DNA of 47,868 bases from an uncultured Chlorobiaceae bacterium (GTDB lineage Bacteria; Bacteroidota; Chlorobiia; Chlorobiales; Chlorobiaceae): assembly GCA_903994365.1 (NCBI GenBank), contig CAJEXL010000014.1, positions 1 through 47,868 of the forward strand. Direction: 5' to 3'. Position numbers and translations under genes: made by a program. Numbering within the stretch: the stretch's first letter is position 1; every line of letters begins with the position of its first letter. Of this stretch, positions 1 to 9,600 are shown piece after piece. The notes under the pieces were generated by a model. That model saw nothing but the letters and a program-made list of their open reading frames with translations, did not search any database and had not been told where the DNA came from.

Positions 1-93
1 AGATTTGCTACAAATATATAAAAAAATACAGTTTGATACTCAAAATGTTACGAAAGTAAAATTTTAAAACCCAATGTTTTCAGGGGTTGCAGG

Positions 94-921
94 TCAAATC
101 TCGAATTGCTGGTTATCTCGCAGTTTTTGCGTCTCGGATACCCTACTTGAGTCTACAAACTGTATGTCTTCGAAAACAACTCTCCCCTCATAAACATTAT
201 TTGAGCGTAACAATCGAACTGTTGAGTTTTTATCAAAATCCGAAAGATCATTGTCTGGATTGTAACTAACCCCTCGATAACATTTCCCCATATCACCCAA
301 CTTCTTCCCCTCCCACTCCCCGCTGAAACCCGGCAGACGTTTTTTGCCGGTGAGCAGTTCCTGCATAGCGCCTTGTTTGATCTGGCGTTTTTTGATGATG
401 AGCTGCTCAAGGGATTCAATAAGTGCATCCGCATCGCTCAAGGCTTCGGCAATGGCACGTTGTTCAGATTTCGTAGGCGGGATAGGGATCAGCATTCGTG
501 CTATCATATCACGACGAACAGAATCAACAGATGATTTTGCGGTCATCTGCATGATCCGACTGTAAAAATGGGTACTGAAATAAAGAAAGAAGAAATATCC
601 GTCTATGTTTTCTTTAAAATCTGAAATAAGGTAAACACGCTGATGAGCATCAAATTTACCGTTGATGTAATGAAATACTTTCCCTGTCCCAACGCCATCA
701 CCTGCTGTGAGAACAGTCTCACCATCAAAACTGTAGGTGTTAATATGCTCAACTGTCTGTGAGCGGACAAAAAACGGATATTGTCCATCATTGATACGAT
801 CTTGAGTGTTTTTTCCGCCCGTAGTAATATTGGCTATGTGTTCAATAAAATCAAGCCTCCACTCATCAGGAATAACCCCAACCTCAGTCAGCTTGTAACC
901 ATTTTTCACTTCAGCACTCAT
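94..921 (-). CDS. hsdS: Type I restriction specificity subunit HsdS, C-terminally truncated
   Basis: HsdS carries two target-recognition domains (TRDs) and directs the HsdM/HsdR complex to its DNA site. The protein starts with the usual TRD1 opening (VGVIPDEW at about residues 15-22). It then has the conserved helical spacer (KSEQRAIAEALSDADALIE at about 150-170, followed by QGAMQELLTGKKRLPGF), and TRD2 begins with W-x-G-KKLGDMGKCYRG. It has 275 residues, against roughly 400-450 for the family. It ends abruptly after QKLRDN with the foreign tail QQFEI, so most of TRD2 and the second spacer are missing. Its ATG overlaps the upstream KilA-N remnant by 4 nt (ATGA), which suggests translational coupling. 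The truncated subunit probably cannot recognise a normal bipartite site alone, although half-subunits can sometimes dimerise. Family identity is secure; function is doubtful. Confidence 0.85.
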   Translation of the reverse strand: MSAEVKNGYKLTEVGVIPDEWRLDFIEHIANITTGGKNTQDRINDGQYPFFVRSQTVEHINTYSFDGETVLTAGDGVGTGKVFHYINGKFDAHQRVYLISDFKENIDGYFFFLYFSTHFYSRIMQMTAKSSVDSVRRDMIARMLIPIPPTKSEQRAIAEALSDADALIESLEQLIIKKRQIKQGAMQELLTGKKRLPGFSGEWEGKKLGDMGKCYRGVSYNPDNDLSDFDKNSTVRLLRSNNVYEGRVVFEDIQFVDSSRVSETQKLRDNQQFEI

Positions 922-1280
922 GCCTGCCCCTCCGTTCCAGTTCTAAACCTCTCGAAATCGACAGGTTTAAACTCCGCCCTAAACCACATATCAAGCTTGA
1001 AGAAAATATCAGGATGCGAATCGTTGCTGCTGATTTTGTGGCTGTTGAGGCCCGCCTTGGTTTTAATTATGGTAAATTCGCCATAATTAAACGCCGGATG
1101 GAACACCGATCCCCGAATAGCAGGAGACTTAGCAGTGTTACTGAGCCGATCTGATATGAAAAACTCTTCGTCCCTAGCTTTGAGAATATCCGTCATGCTG
1201 GTAAAGTCTTCGTTGCCACTGCGGACGATACTGTCTGCCATGCTCTAAACATCCACTGTGGATTTTTTTGATTTGCTCAT
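918..1280 (-). pseudogene. KilA-N domain protein, degenerate copy A
   Basis: KilA-N is a small DNA-binding domain found in phage and restriction-locus proteins. Reading from the ATG at 1280 gives MSKSKKSTVDV and then a TAG at the codon where copy B (near 2150) has CAG. An open frame resumes at 1241 with MADSIVRSGNEDF, then a TDI-x-KA motif typical of the KilA-N start. The middle retains pieces such as FNYGEFTIIKTKAGLNS, and the end retains a trace (DMWFRAEFKP) of the usual AFEFASWISAEFKLY motif. The central WIE.T.AIG..SK.GRYGGT segment is missing or scrambled. The 107-codon frame 918-1241 may still be translated, and it overlaps hsdS by 4 nt. I read it as a decayed gene rather than a new family. 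Confidence 0.6.
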
Positions 1281-1377
1281 AGCTCCATCCCCATTCGTTT
1301 AAGATGCGCTCACCTTTGCTTCCAGCTCACCAACCTTGCTGTTCACTTCGGGCAAGGGCGTTTCGTAGCGTTCGGCA
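1248..1377 (-). repeat. Direct repeat copy A of the hsdM 3' end / KilA-N 5' junction
   Basis: About 130 bp closely match 2146-2277 in the same orientation, with scattered substitutions and one or two indels. Copy A carries the last ~35 codons of hsdM, now frame-disrupted, and the first codons of the KilA-N gene. The two copies bracket the toxin-antitoxin pair at 1454-1967. The pair was therefore probably inserted with, or between, a duplicated junction. Confidence 0.85.
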
Positions 1378-1453
1378 CTGGTCGTCTATTCCTGTCCGCA
1401 ATTGCTTCATTTCATGTTAACGGACAAGAATATCTGCTCTTCTTTGAAAAAGA

Positions 1454-1768
1454 TTATACAATCCGTGATTCAAGTTTAGCGCGAATCCATGAGGGATTCC
1501 TTCGCATATCTAAAACAGCAACAACAATAGTTATCTCTTCTTTAACAGTGTAGTAAATAGCAAAAGGAAAACGTTTTGATGGCATTCGAAAGAGTCCAAA
1601 TACTACAGTGTGTACACCTGAATAAATCCATAATGATTCTATATCAGCAACTAAAGAATCATAAAAGTAGTTTCCAACTTCTTCTCCATTGATACTATAA
1701 AATAGTTTCCCTTCTTGTAAATCCTGTTTTGCTTGTTTTAATACTAATAGTTTTTTAGGGCTAAGCAT
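1454..1768 (-). CDS. RelE/ParE-family toxin
   Basis: This 104-residue protein has the RelE/ParE layout. An N-terminal helix pair (QAKQDLQEGKLFYSINGEEVG) is followed by the strand-rich end (FPFAIYYTVKEEITIVVAVLDMRRNP). The Y-Y-x-V-...-I-x-V-x-A-V-x-D-x-RRNP pattern is typical of ParE-like proteins, which poison gyrase or cleave mRNA. It lies 1 nt downstream of its antitoxin at 1770-1967, a normal operon arrangement. The pair sits inside the restriction locus between duplicated junction sequences, consistent with mobile origin. Which target it hits cannot be told from sequence. Confidence 0.85.
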   Translation of the reverse strand: MLSPKKLLVLKQAKQDLQEGKLFYSINGEEVGNYFYDSLVADIESLWIYSGVHTVVFGLFRMPSKRFPFAIYYTVKEEITIVVAVLDMRRNPSWIRAKLESRIV

Positions 1769-1769
1769 A

Positions 1770-1967
1770 TTAGTATCTTTTTAATTCTTCAATGGTCACA
1801 TACTCGGCTTGACCTGTATTAATTAAGTTCATTCTCTCTTCAAGAATTTCTTGATGCCACGCTGGTGATTGCAGATGATTATCTTCATTGCTTAATGTTT
1901 CCCATAACTCTTCCATAAGCTGCAATCTTTCTGCAAATGGTTTTATTTTTAATTCAGCAATTGTCAT
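1770..1967 (-). CDS. Addiction-module antitoxin (small RelB-like component)
   Basis: The 65-residue protein starting MTIAELKIKPFAERLQLMEELW matches the 'addiction module protein' family, short helical antitoxins with a W-E-x-L-S segment and an EILEER-...-G motif. The ATG at 1967 is preceded by AAAGG six bases upstream. A longer in-frame read-through to 2150 exists, but its extra residues come from the broken KilA-N copy B, so I reject that start. It is expected to bind and neutralise the downstream toxin and to repress the pair. Confidence 0.8.
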   Translation of the reverse strand: MTIAELKIKPFAERLQLMEELWETLSNEDNHLQSPAWHQEILEERMNLINTGQAEYVTIEELKRY

Positions 1968-2072
1968 AAAAAACCTTTTTTGGGTTTGATAATTCATTTT
2001 GTTGTTGTCGAGGCAGCAAAAATCACTTCCCACTACGTTTATCGCCACTTCCAAACCACCCCGCCAAGCTTC

Positions 2073-2178
2073 GCCTTTGGCGATGTCCGTAAGGCTAATA
2101 TAATCATTCGTTTCCAGTACGAACGATGCTGACCGTTGTTCCCTGAACATCTACTGTGGATTTTTTTGATGTGCTCAT
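2073..2178 (-). pseudogene. KilA-N domain protein, 5' fragment, copy B
   Basis: The ATG at 2178 overlaps the hsdM stop (ATGA) and opens MSTSKKSTVDVQGTTVSIV, then RTGNE, a standard KilA-N N-terminus. After GAA there is one extra T before GAT TAT ATT AGC, which shifts the frame. The expected continuation DYISLTDIAKG is in the neighbouring frame, and homology then ends in unrelated sequence leading to the antitoxin. The fragment shows that the ancestral order was hsdM, KilA-N, hsdS with ATGA overlaps, before the insertion split the locus. Confidence 0.65.
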
Positions 2179-2277
2179 AGCTCCATCCCCATTCGTTGAA
2201 GATGGGCATTCACCTTCGCCTCCAGCTCGGCGACCTTGCTGTTCACTTCGGGCAGGGGCGTTTCGTAGCGTTCGGCA
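2146..2277 (-). repeat. Direct repeat copy B of the hsdM 3' end / KilA-N 5' junction
   Basis: This is the partner of 1248-1377. It contains the intact 3' end of hsdM (MGMEL, stop) and the start of the KilA-N gene, so it is probably the original copy. The two repeats are about 900 bp apart. Homologous recombination between them would delete the toxin-antitoxin pair. Confidence 0.85.
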
Positions 2278-4576
2278 AGCTCTTTCACCCGGCGGGTCAG
2301 GGTCTGGCTGATGCGATCCATCTCACCGTGAATGGCGGCGGCAATAGTGGCAAGCCATTTGTCGTCAACGACCAGCGTTTTGATCTCCTTTTCGCTCAGT
2401 GAGGGATATTTGCCATAAGCGAGCTGGTCAAGGTTGGCCGCGGCCTCCTTGTGCGACTTCTTCAGGTCGGCTTCGTCGCCTGAAAGCTTCAGCCACTCGC
2501 GGAGCAGATCGGCCTCCTCTTTGCTCTCTCTCTCCCCTTTGATCTCCTTCAACCGCGCCGTAACACTTGCCTTGTTCACCTTGTCCAGTCCTGAAAAAAC
2601 GCCCTCCTCCCCGCCGTGCTCCTCTTCCATTTCACTCATACGCGCCGAGAGGCTTTCCAATTCAGCCTCAAGCCGGGTGATGGCTTCCTGCTCTTCGGCA
2701 AAGTAGCGAGCGATGACAAACTGCCTGGGCACAAGGTCGCAGACCCAGCCCTTGTCAACCTCCTTCCCTTTGCTGTTCTTCACCAGAAGGCGAGAGGTTT
2801 CAGCTCTCCATCCATCGGCGGCGATGAGGTAGCAGTCGTCCTGCATGGTCTCTCTCCAGTAGTCCATCAGGTGCTGGTAGACATGATAGTTGTCGATCAG
2901 CGGCTTGCCGGTGTAGTGCGTGAGCAGCTCTTCGGAGAGTTCCTGAATCAGCGCCTTGGGATGAAACGCGGGTTGAAGGTTTTTGAGCCTGAGGGCGGCG
3001 CTCTCCTGCCACTCGGCAAAGAGGCTGTTCATGCTCTCGATGAAGGTGACGAACTCCGGGTGGTTGTAGATGGTACTCTTGATGCTGCCCTTCGGGATAG
3101 CAAGATCAAGGTAGCCGGGACGATTGGCCTTGAAGAGGGTTTGGCGAAGCTCCGGGCAGACCTCCCAGTAGGGCTGAAGGCCATCAACATCGGTGCAGGG
3201 GATTCCACCGCGAAGGTGGCCTTCGATATCCTGAATATCCTCTGCCACCTGGTTGTCGATGTAGCGCGGAAGGTTTAGGTTAAACTCGTTTTTCTCAATC
3301 TCCTCAATGCTGACCATCCGGGAGTATTTCGGGATCTCAAGCTGCCGGGTGAAAACATCAACAATCTTGTGGAGATCCATGTCGCGCAAGCGATTTTTGG
3401 GGCCATCCTTCATGTACCCTGCGCTGGCGTCAATCATGAAGATGCCTTTGCGGGCATGAGCATCTTTTTTGTCGATGACAATAATGCAGGCAGGGATACC
3501 GGTACCGTAAAAGAGGTTGGCCGGAAGACCGATGATGCCCTTGATTAGCCCATCCTGATAAGTTTGCGGCGAATATCGCCCTCGGCATTACCCCGAAAGA
3601 GCACGCCGTGGGGCAGAATGCAGGCTCCCTTGCCGGTGCTTTTAAGTGAACGGATAATGTGGAGCAGGTAGGCGTAGTCTCCCTGTTTGGCAGGGGGAAC
3701 ACCGAAATGCCGGAACCGGCCATGCGTATCGTTCAGGGGATCAATCCCCTTGCTCCAGCTCTTGTCGCTGAAGGGCGGATTGGCGACGACATAGTCAAAG
3801 GTTTTGAGATCGCCCAGATCGGCATCAAAAAAGAGGGGATTGGCCAACGTGTTACCCTGCTTGATTTCCGCTGTGGGATTGTTGTGCAGAATCATGTTCA
3901 TGCGGGCAAGGCCGGAGGTGGCGGCATCCTTTTCCTGACCATAGAGCGTTACCCGGGCGGTTGCTTCATCACCCACCTTCAGAAGGAGCGATCCCGAGCC
4001 GCAGGTGGGATCGTACACCGTGGTGTTATTGGTTGTGGGGGCATCATGAATACCGACAATTCGGGCCATGATGCGGCTCACCTCGGCAGGGGTGTAGAAC
4101 TGCCCTTTACTTTTGCCGCTCTCGGTGGCAAAGTGGCGCATCAGATACTCGTAGGCATCGCCGAGAATATCGTCGCCCTCTGCCCGATTTTTGGAAAAAT
4201 CAAGCGCCGGATTTTCAAAAATGGCGATGAGGTTTGTGAGCGTATCGACCTTGTCCTTGCCGCTGCCAAGCTTGGTGTCGTCGTTGAAATCCGGCATATC
4301 GGAGAGCTTGTTGGCGCTCGCCAGCGGCCCAAGAATACGCTTGTTGATCTGGTCGCCGATGTCGGTTTTGCCTTTGAGGGCAACCATATCCCTGAAGCTT
4401 GCGCCCTCGGGAATGGTTATGGGAGCATAGAGCACACCGGCATATTTGTCGCTGATATATTTGACAAAAAGCAGGACGAGCACATAGTCCTTATACTGGC
4501 TGGCATCCATACCGCCGCGCAGTTCGTCACAGCTTAGCCACAGGGAGGAGTAGAGTTCAGATTTTTTGAGGGGCAT
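2175..4576 (-). pseudogene. hsdM: Type I restriction N6-adenine methyltransferase HsdM, frameshifted
   Basis: HsdM is the SAM-dependent modification subunit. The N-terminal frame (4576 to 3545) has the HsdM_N helical domain, the SAM-binding motif DPTCGSG (residues 189-195) and the catalytic NPPF (266-269). It stops after RRKLIRMG. The rest (IKGIIGLPANLFYGTGIPAC onward, with the long C-terminal coiled coil) continues in another frame to 2175. The break is local. Reading GGC TA ATC AAG, the Tyr codon of the family's G-Y-I-K-G lacks its third base between 3545 and 3546. One restored base would give an 800-residue protein of normal length. Unless this is a sequencing error or is rescued by ribosomal slippage, modification is lost. 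Separate translation of 2175-3437 from its ATG is possible but would lack the catalytic domain. Confidence 0.85.
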
Positions 4577-4674
4577 GGGTTATCGCAAGTACTGTTATCA
4601 TCAATTGAGATTTCCGGGGCTGCTTGTGACCGGAAAACAAGAATAAGCCGGAGGGGGCAGAAATACGCACCCGG

Positions 4675-4887
4675 CTACTTTACTAATTCCAAACGTTGTT
4701 CCTGTTCGCCTTGCGGAGATCGTTCCAGTGGCTCACCTTGCCATGCTCCCGCAGTCTCCTCAAAAAAACCTGGCGGCCACCCTGCTGCACGCCGCCTGCG
4801 GACAAATAACAAAAAATCCAATACCTCCTGAGCCAGCGGTTCCGTAAGGAGTTCTGCTTCATGTTTCAATTGTTCGATAACAGTCAT
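4675..4887 (-). CDS. DUF2281-like antitoxin, no partner toxin adjacent
   Basis: The 70-residue protein begins MTVIEQLKHEAELLTEPL and continues AQEVLDFLLFVRRRR. This resembles the DUF2281 family, which often pairs with PIN-domain toxins as a VapB-like antitoxin. The ATG at 4887 has GGAGAG four bases upstream; the TTG at 4899 lies in that ribosome-binding site and is rejected. The C-terminal half (GFFEETAGAWQGEPLERSPQ) would be the toxin-wrapping tail. No PIN gene follows, since hsdM starts about 100 nt downstream. It is therefore an orphan antitoxin or a remnant. Confidence 0.6.
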   Translation of the reverse strand: MTVIEQLKHEAELLTEPLAQEVLDFLLFVRRRRAAGWPPGFFEETAGAWQGEPLERSPQGEQEQRLELVK

Positions 4888-4971
4888 AATGCTCTCCAAT
4901 AAGAACGATAAAACAACTTTCGCTGTGCGTTTCTTGCCTAAGATCGTTACACTGCGTCAAAAACTGGGCCG

Positions 4972-5238
4972 TCATGGGAAATTTTTATAAATCTCTTTCC
5001 TGTGCAAAATGCGCGTAAAAATAAGCTGATTACCAGCACACTCTATCCCTATTCTATAATCTCCTGCACGAATACGGTAATAAGTATCGTAACCTCGAAG
5101 CTTTTTTAGATTCCTGATCCCGGTCAAACTTTCAGCTTCCTTGCACTCGATAATAATTGCTTTTACTTTTGCCAGCAGCTTATCATCGCGAAGCCTTCTA
5201 AGCTCTTTTGCAAATCTCTGTTCAAAGATAATGGTCAC
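4972..5238 (-). CDS. RelE-family toxin
   Basis: This 88-residue basic protein has the RelE fold signature: FEQRFAKELRRL at the N-terminus, LKKLRGYDTYYRIRAGDYRIG in the middle, and IFTRILHRKEIYKNFP at the end. The G-x-Y-R-I-R-x-GDYRI segment and the terminal HRKEIY are usual in RelE/HigB-like ribosome-dependent or free mRNA interferases. It overlaps the upstream antitoxin by 4 nt, indicating coupled translation. No other partner is near. Confidence 0.88.
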   Translation of the reverse strand: MTIIFEQRFAKELRRLRDDKLLAKVKAIIIECKEAESLTGIRNLKKLRGYDTYYRIRAGDYRIGIECAGNQLIFTRILHRKEIYKNFP

Positions 5239-5444
5239 TTTGCATTGCCGTCAAGAATAGAAAAAATTTCATCCTCTGATACAAAATCATTCTTTCGCCC
5301 TTCAGCGATGGCATTTGCCAGACCAACATCCTCTAATGCCTCTATGATAACATCATACAACAAATTTTTTTTTGTCTTTAAAAGCTCCACTACAACCTCA
5401 GAAAGAAGTTCTTTGGTTTTTTCATCACTTATATGAAGTTCCAT
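5235..5444 (-). CDS. Antitoxin of the RelE pair
   Basis: This 69-residue acidic helical protein (MELHISDEKTKELLSEVVVE, later EALEDVGLANAIAEGRKNDF) sits directly upstream of the RelE-like toxin with a 4-nt overlap. The E-D-x-x-L-A-x-A-I-x-E-G-x motif near the C-terminus is common among antitoxins of RelE-type toxins; the N-terminal part would dimerise. Its start is supported by GGAGG (TTGCGGGAGGTATTG on the minus strand) just upstream of the ATG at 5444. The call rests mainly on the pairing. Confidence 0.75.
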   Translation of the reverse strand: MELHISDEKTKELLSEVVVELLKTKKNLLYDVIIEALEDVGLANAIAEGRKNDFVSEDEIFSILDGNAK

Positions 5445-5710
5445 AACAATACCTCCCGCAACACGGTTACCAGAAATTGTTGAGATTTATGTCCAAAACA
5501 ATCCACCTCCTATGCTATAAGGTAATCAGAATGAGAGAAATATAGATACTTACCAATACCGGAAACCCGCAAGACCTTTACCTTCTGTTCGATCCTTATT
5601 TCCCGAAGATAGTATAACGAGGCAGCACCAAACAACACAGCAATATTTCTAATTCGGTGAATTACAGGCTATTCGGTAAGGATGTATCGAAATCTTTGAG
5701 CTTATAGCGT

Positions 5711-5784
5711 ACCCGGAAACGCCGAACTCCAGCTCAACATTTTATAATCCTTTTTGCCGAGCTGGAGCTCGGCGTTCCCAGGGT
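5711..5784. repeat. REP-like long imperfect inverted repeat
   Basis: The arms ACCCGGAAACGCCGAACTCC and its mate near 5755-5784 (ending CGGCGTTCCCAGGGT) form a stem of about 28 bp around a short AT-rich loop, with a few mismatches. The element is GC-rich within an otherwise AT-rich 460-bp spacer. It resembles bacterial interspersed palindromic (REP/BIME or MITE) elements. The rest of the gap 5445-5817 shows no gene I can support. Confidence 0.6.
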
Positions 5785-5817
5785 GCTTTCACTCGGAACG
5801 ATAGTTATAATTACGAC

Positions 5818-5898
5818 TTATTCTTTCTTGAAATCTGGATAGATGGCCGCATCTTCAGAAATCCCGCCAGCGACATAAGGAGGCATCACCCACGGCAT
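5818..5898 (-). CDS. Very short ORF, 26 codons, unknown
   Basis: The ATG at 5898 opens MPWVMPPYVAGGISEDAAIY and ends PDFKKE, just downstream of the YgjP-like gene. There is no clear ribosome-binding site and no recognisable domain. It may be a real microprotein or the tail of a lost gene. It is recorded because its composition is protein-like and it follows the operon direction. Confidence 0.25.
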   Translation of the reverse strand: MPWVMPPYVAGGISEDAAIYPDFKKE

Positions 5899-5910
5899 CT
5901 GACACTCCGC

Positions 5911-6624
5911 TCAATACTCCCACTCCTCGTGCTTGACCGGCAGGCGATTGAGATCGTCCCGCAGTGAGCGCCATTTTGGCAAAATGTCATCCATGAGTGC
6001 CATAAATCGTTCGTTGTGGTGATTCTCCAGAAGGTGAACCATTTCATGCACAACAATGTATTCGAGGCACTCTTTCGGCTTTTTGGCAAGTTCGAGGTTT
6101 ACCCATATTCGCCGGGCATCAGGGTTGCAGGTGCCCCATTTCGTCTTCATTTTCTTGATGCCAAACTCATTGACCCGCACCCCGACCCTTTTCTCCCATA
6201 AAGCAATGAGATCAGGTAGAGCAACCTTCAACTGCCTTCGATACCATTCATCAAGAGTGAACTGTTTTTTCTCCTGGCTGGCATCAGGGCGGATATACAG
6301 ATGAATGGCGCTGTGCTGCACGTCAACAGCCGACGGGGCATTCCTTTCAATGATTTTGAGCAGGTAACGTTTTCCCCAGAGATAATGGCTCTCCCGATTC
6401 AGGTACTCCCGTGGAGTTTCGCGCTCCTGCCCGCGCAGCTTGTGCTGTTGCTTTTTTATCCAGCCAAGCCGTGAAATGGCATAGAGGCGAATAGTCTCGA
6501 TATTCATACCCGATGGAGCTGAAATACGCACCCTGCCTGCTGGAGGGTAGACGCTCAGATGGATGTTTCTGATATCTTTCAGCACCACATCAACAGAGAT
6601 ATCTCCGATAACAACTCTGGTCAC
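5911..6624 (-). CDS. YgjP/DUF45-family zinc metallopeptidase
   Basis: This 237-residue protein is of the YgjP-like (COG1451, M48-related) family often found beside type I restriction genes. The zinc motif is HEMVH (residues 193-197) followed by LLENHHNERF, giving the third ligand. A conserved K-T-K-W-G-T-C-N motif precedes it (about 160-167), as usual in this family. The start is a GTG at 6624, 2 nt after the hsdR stop, so it is co-transcribed and probably translationally coupled with hsdR. Its role in these loci is not established; control of HsdR levels by proteolysis is a plausible guess. Confidence 0.9.
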   Translation of the reverse strand: MTRVVIGDISVDVVLKDIRNIHLSVYPPAGRVRISAPSGMNIETIRLYAISRLGWIKKQQHKLRGQERETPREYLNRESHYLWGKRYLLKIIERNAPSAVDVQHSAIHLYIRPDASQEKKQFTLDEWYRRQLKVALPDLIALWEKRVGVRVNEFGIKKMKTKWGTCNPDARRIWVNLELAKKPKECLEYIVVHEMVHLLENHHNERFMALMDDILPKWRSLRDDLNRLPVKHEEWEY

Positions 6625-6626
6625 CT

Positions 6627-9600
6627 TCAGTACTCTCGTTGCCGTTCAATAACAAGAAAGAGCCGCTCCACCTCGTCAGCGTCCTGCAACACTTCGAAAA
6701 GCGCCCCCTTGATAATATTCTCTTTTGGTTTGACTCCGCGCCAGCCATTCGGCCGGACTCGTTTGACTGTTTCATCAATCATCATCGCCAAACGCAATTT
6801 TTCATCCTGCCGCCCTTTATAGCCGGTCGGCTCATCGGACAGGTCAAGGTCAACATTTCCAGTCCGGTCAAGCTTCAGGTTGTTGTACAATGCGCGGCGA
6901 CCGGGAGTATTCAATTGCGCAGGAGTCTCTTCAGCATGGCCTGCTGCCACGCGGTTTGCCAGTTCGGCCATCTGCTTGAGATACGCCTCGTAGTCAATGG
7001 CTTTCCGTCGGCGCGAAGCAATGAGCTCGTCAAGCAAAAGCGACATGCTCTCATAAAATGCCGGATCGTTCAGGTGATCTTTGATGATTTTGCTTCGGAC
7101 ATTGTTTTCAATGGTCTCAGCAATCGCATCCCTGCTGCTCTTGATCCCCTCGGGCAGGTTGTTGATCGCTTCCGCAATGCCGGATTTCACGATCAGCTCC
7201 AAAAGCGGCAGAGTATCAAACGGGGAGATCTTTCTCGGCTCATCGGCTTCGATATAGGTGTCGATAAGATGGCGCATATCCGCCTCATAAGCCTTCAGGT
7301 CGATGCTTTCACCGCTGGCATAGCGGACGATTTCGCGCAACTTGACCGAGCGGTCGAGAGCTTTTTTGATGCGCTGCACCTCAGTGGCGCTGTAGCCTGC
7401 GGCATCAAGCTCGTCAGCAATAGCGCTGTAGGCCCTTACCAGCATGGCTGTTGCCTTGTAGAGGGCAGAACGGAGCGGCTCTCTTGCGGCAAGCTCTTCG
7501 GAAAGTTCACTGTTCCCGCAGAAAAAATGGATATGCTGAAGCTCCCCTTTCGGCGGTTCAACCGGTTCGTAGATCAGTGCAAGCACCTCAACAGCGTTGT
7601 CGAGACGCTCCCGCCCTTTTGCCAGCCGGTCTTTCATCAGAATATCAGACTCTCCTGCTCCCGTATCGCTCTTATCCAGCTCTGAACTATAAACCGTATA
7701 GACCTTCAGAGCATCATTCATCTTTTTGAAGAGATCTTTATAATCGACGATGTAGCCGAACTCCTTGTCCTCCCCATCGAGGCGATTGGTGCGGCAGATG
7801 GCCTGAAAGAGAGCATGATCCTGCATGCTTTTGTCGATATAGAGGCAGGTGCAGCTCGGCGCATCAAAGCCGGTCAGCAGTTTATCGACCACAATCAGCA
7901 GCTTCATCGTTGCCGGTTGCTCCCGGAAGAGCTTTTTGGCATTGTCTTCGTAGCTCTCTGTTTTTGACTTGCCCGGCACGGTCTCTACACCCTGCAGGAG
8001 CGCCATGTAGGTGTTGTAGATCGACTCCTTGTCCGTCTCGGTGTTGGCTCCGGTATCCTCCGTTGTAATATCTCTCGTTTGGGGATTGTAGGAGGTAATC
8101 ACCGCGCACTTGCCTTTAAACACCGACTTCTGAAACAGTTCAAAGTACTTGCAGGCCTCGTAGATACTTGAAGCAACCAGAATGGCGTTGCCGCGATGGT
8201 TACTGAGACGGGGCTTCACACTGAAATCAAACACAATATCGTTGACGACCCGATTCATCCGTGATCGGGAGCTGAGCAGATGTTGCATGGTTCCCCACTG
8301 CTCGCGAAGCGCACCCTTCTGCCACTCATTCAACCCCCTCGTTTTGGCATCGAACCATGCATCGATTTTCTCCTTCGAGCCCAGTTGCTGGTCAATATCC
8401 CGCGCCTCATACACCAGATCAAGCACCACCCTGTCCTCAACAGCCTCGTTGAACTTGTAGGTGTGAATGTAGCTCCCGAACACTTCAAGGGTGGTTGCTG
8501 CATCTTTTTTCAACAGAGGCGTGCCGGTAAACCCGACAAACACCGCATTGGGCATCAAGGCCTTCATGGTTCGATGCAGCTTGCCGCTCTGCGTCCGGTG
8601 GCACTCATCTACAAAGACAAAAACATCCCCCACCGTATGGCCTGGCTGTGATTCAAGCTCCCGGATAAACTCCTCAAAATTATCCACCCCTTTTCTGCCA
8701 AACTTGTGTACCAGTGAGCAGAGCAGACGCGGGGCTGGCTGGCAGAGCTGCTTCATCAAGTCACTGCCGCTGGTGGTGCGCCTGATTGTTTCTCCCGCAT
8801 CGGTAAAAACTCCCGCAATCTGCTTGTCGAGTTCATCGCGATCAGTCACAATAACCACACGGGCGGCAGGCTTGTTCTCCAGAATCCAGCGGGCCAGCAG
8901 CACCATCACCATGCTCTTGCCGCTCCCCTGGGTGTGCCAGATAATGCCACCCCTGAAGGCCTCGGCAGAGCGCTGCGCCGCCTTGACACCAAAATACTGG
9001 TGTACCCGTGGCAGCTTCTTTACCCCGCCATCGAAAAGCACAAAATCGTGCAGCAGCTCGACCATGCGGGATTTCCGGCAGATCTTGAGCAGATATTTGT
9101 CGAGCTTGAAACGGAAGTTATCCTCCTCATCCTCTTTCCATTGCAGAAAATACTTCTCCTCCGTACCAACCGTGCCATACTTCAGCCCCTCAGAATCGTT
9201 TCCGGCAAAGATGAACTGCACGGTTGAAAAGAACGGGGCAATAAACTCGGGGCGTTGATTGACAAGGCTTTGGCGGATACCGTCACCCAGCGATACCCTG
9301 CTGTTCTTCAATTCCAGCACGCCAACCGCAATCCCGTTAAGGTAGAGCACAATATCGGGCCGTTTGTCGTGCTGCCCATACACCGTCACCTCTTCGGCAA
9401 CGGCAAAGTCGTTCAGCTCCGGGTGGTCGGTGCTGATGAGCTTGACAGTTTCACTCTTCTCCCCCGCCGCCGCTTTTACTGGAACACCGTAGTGAAGAAG
9501 GCTGTAGACCTTGCGGTTGTTTTCGTAGAGAGTTCGGTTCGGATTATTTGCCTCAATGCGCAGTTCATGGATAGCTTTGGTACTCTGCGCCGGAGTGTAG

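Noticed and set aside
2616..4537. Long plus-strand frames of 220 and 292 codons opposite hsdM
   Set aside because: They are antisense to a clearly conserved HsdM, lack domain signatures and ribosome-binding sites, and reflect codon bias of the opposite strand.
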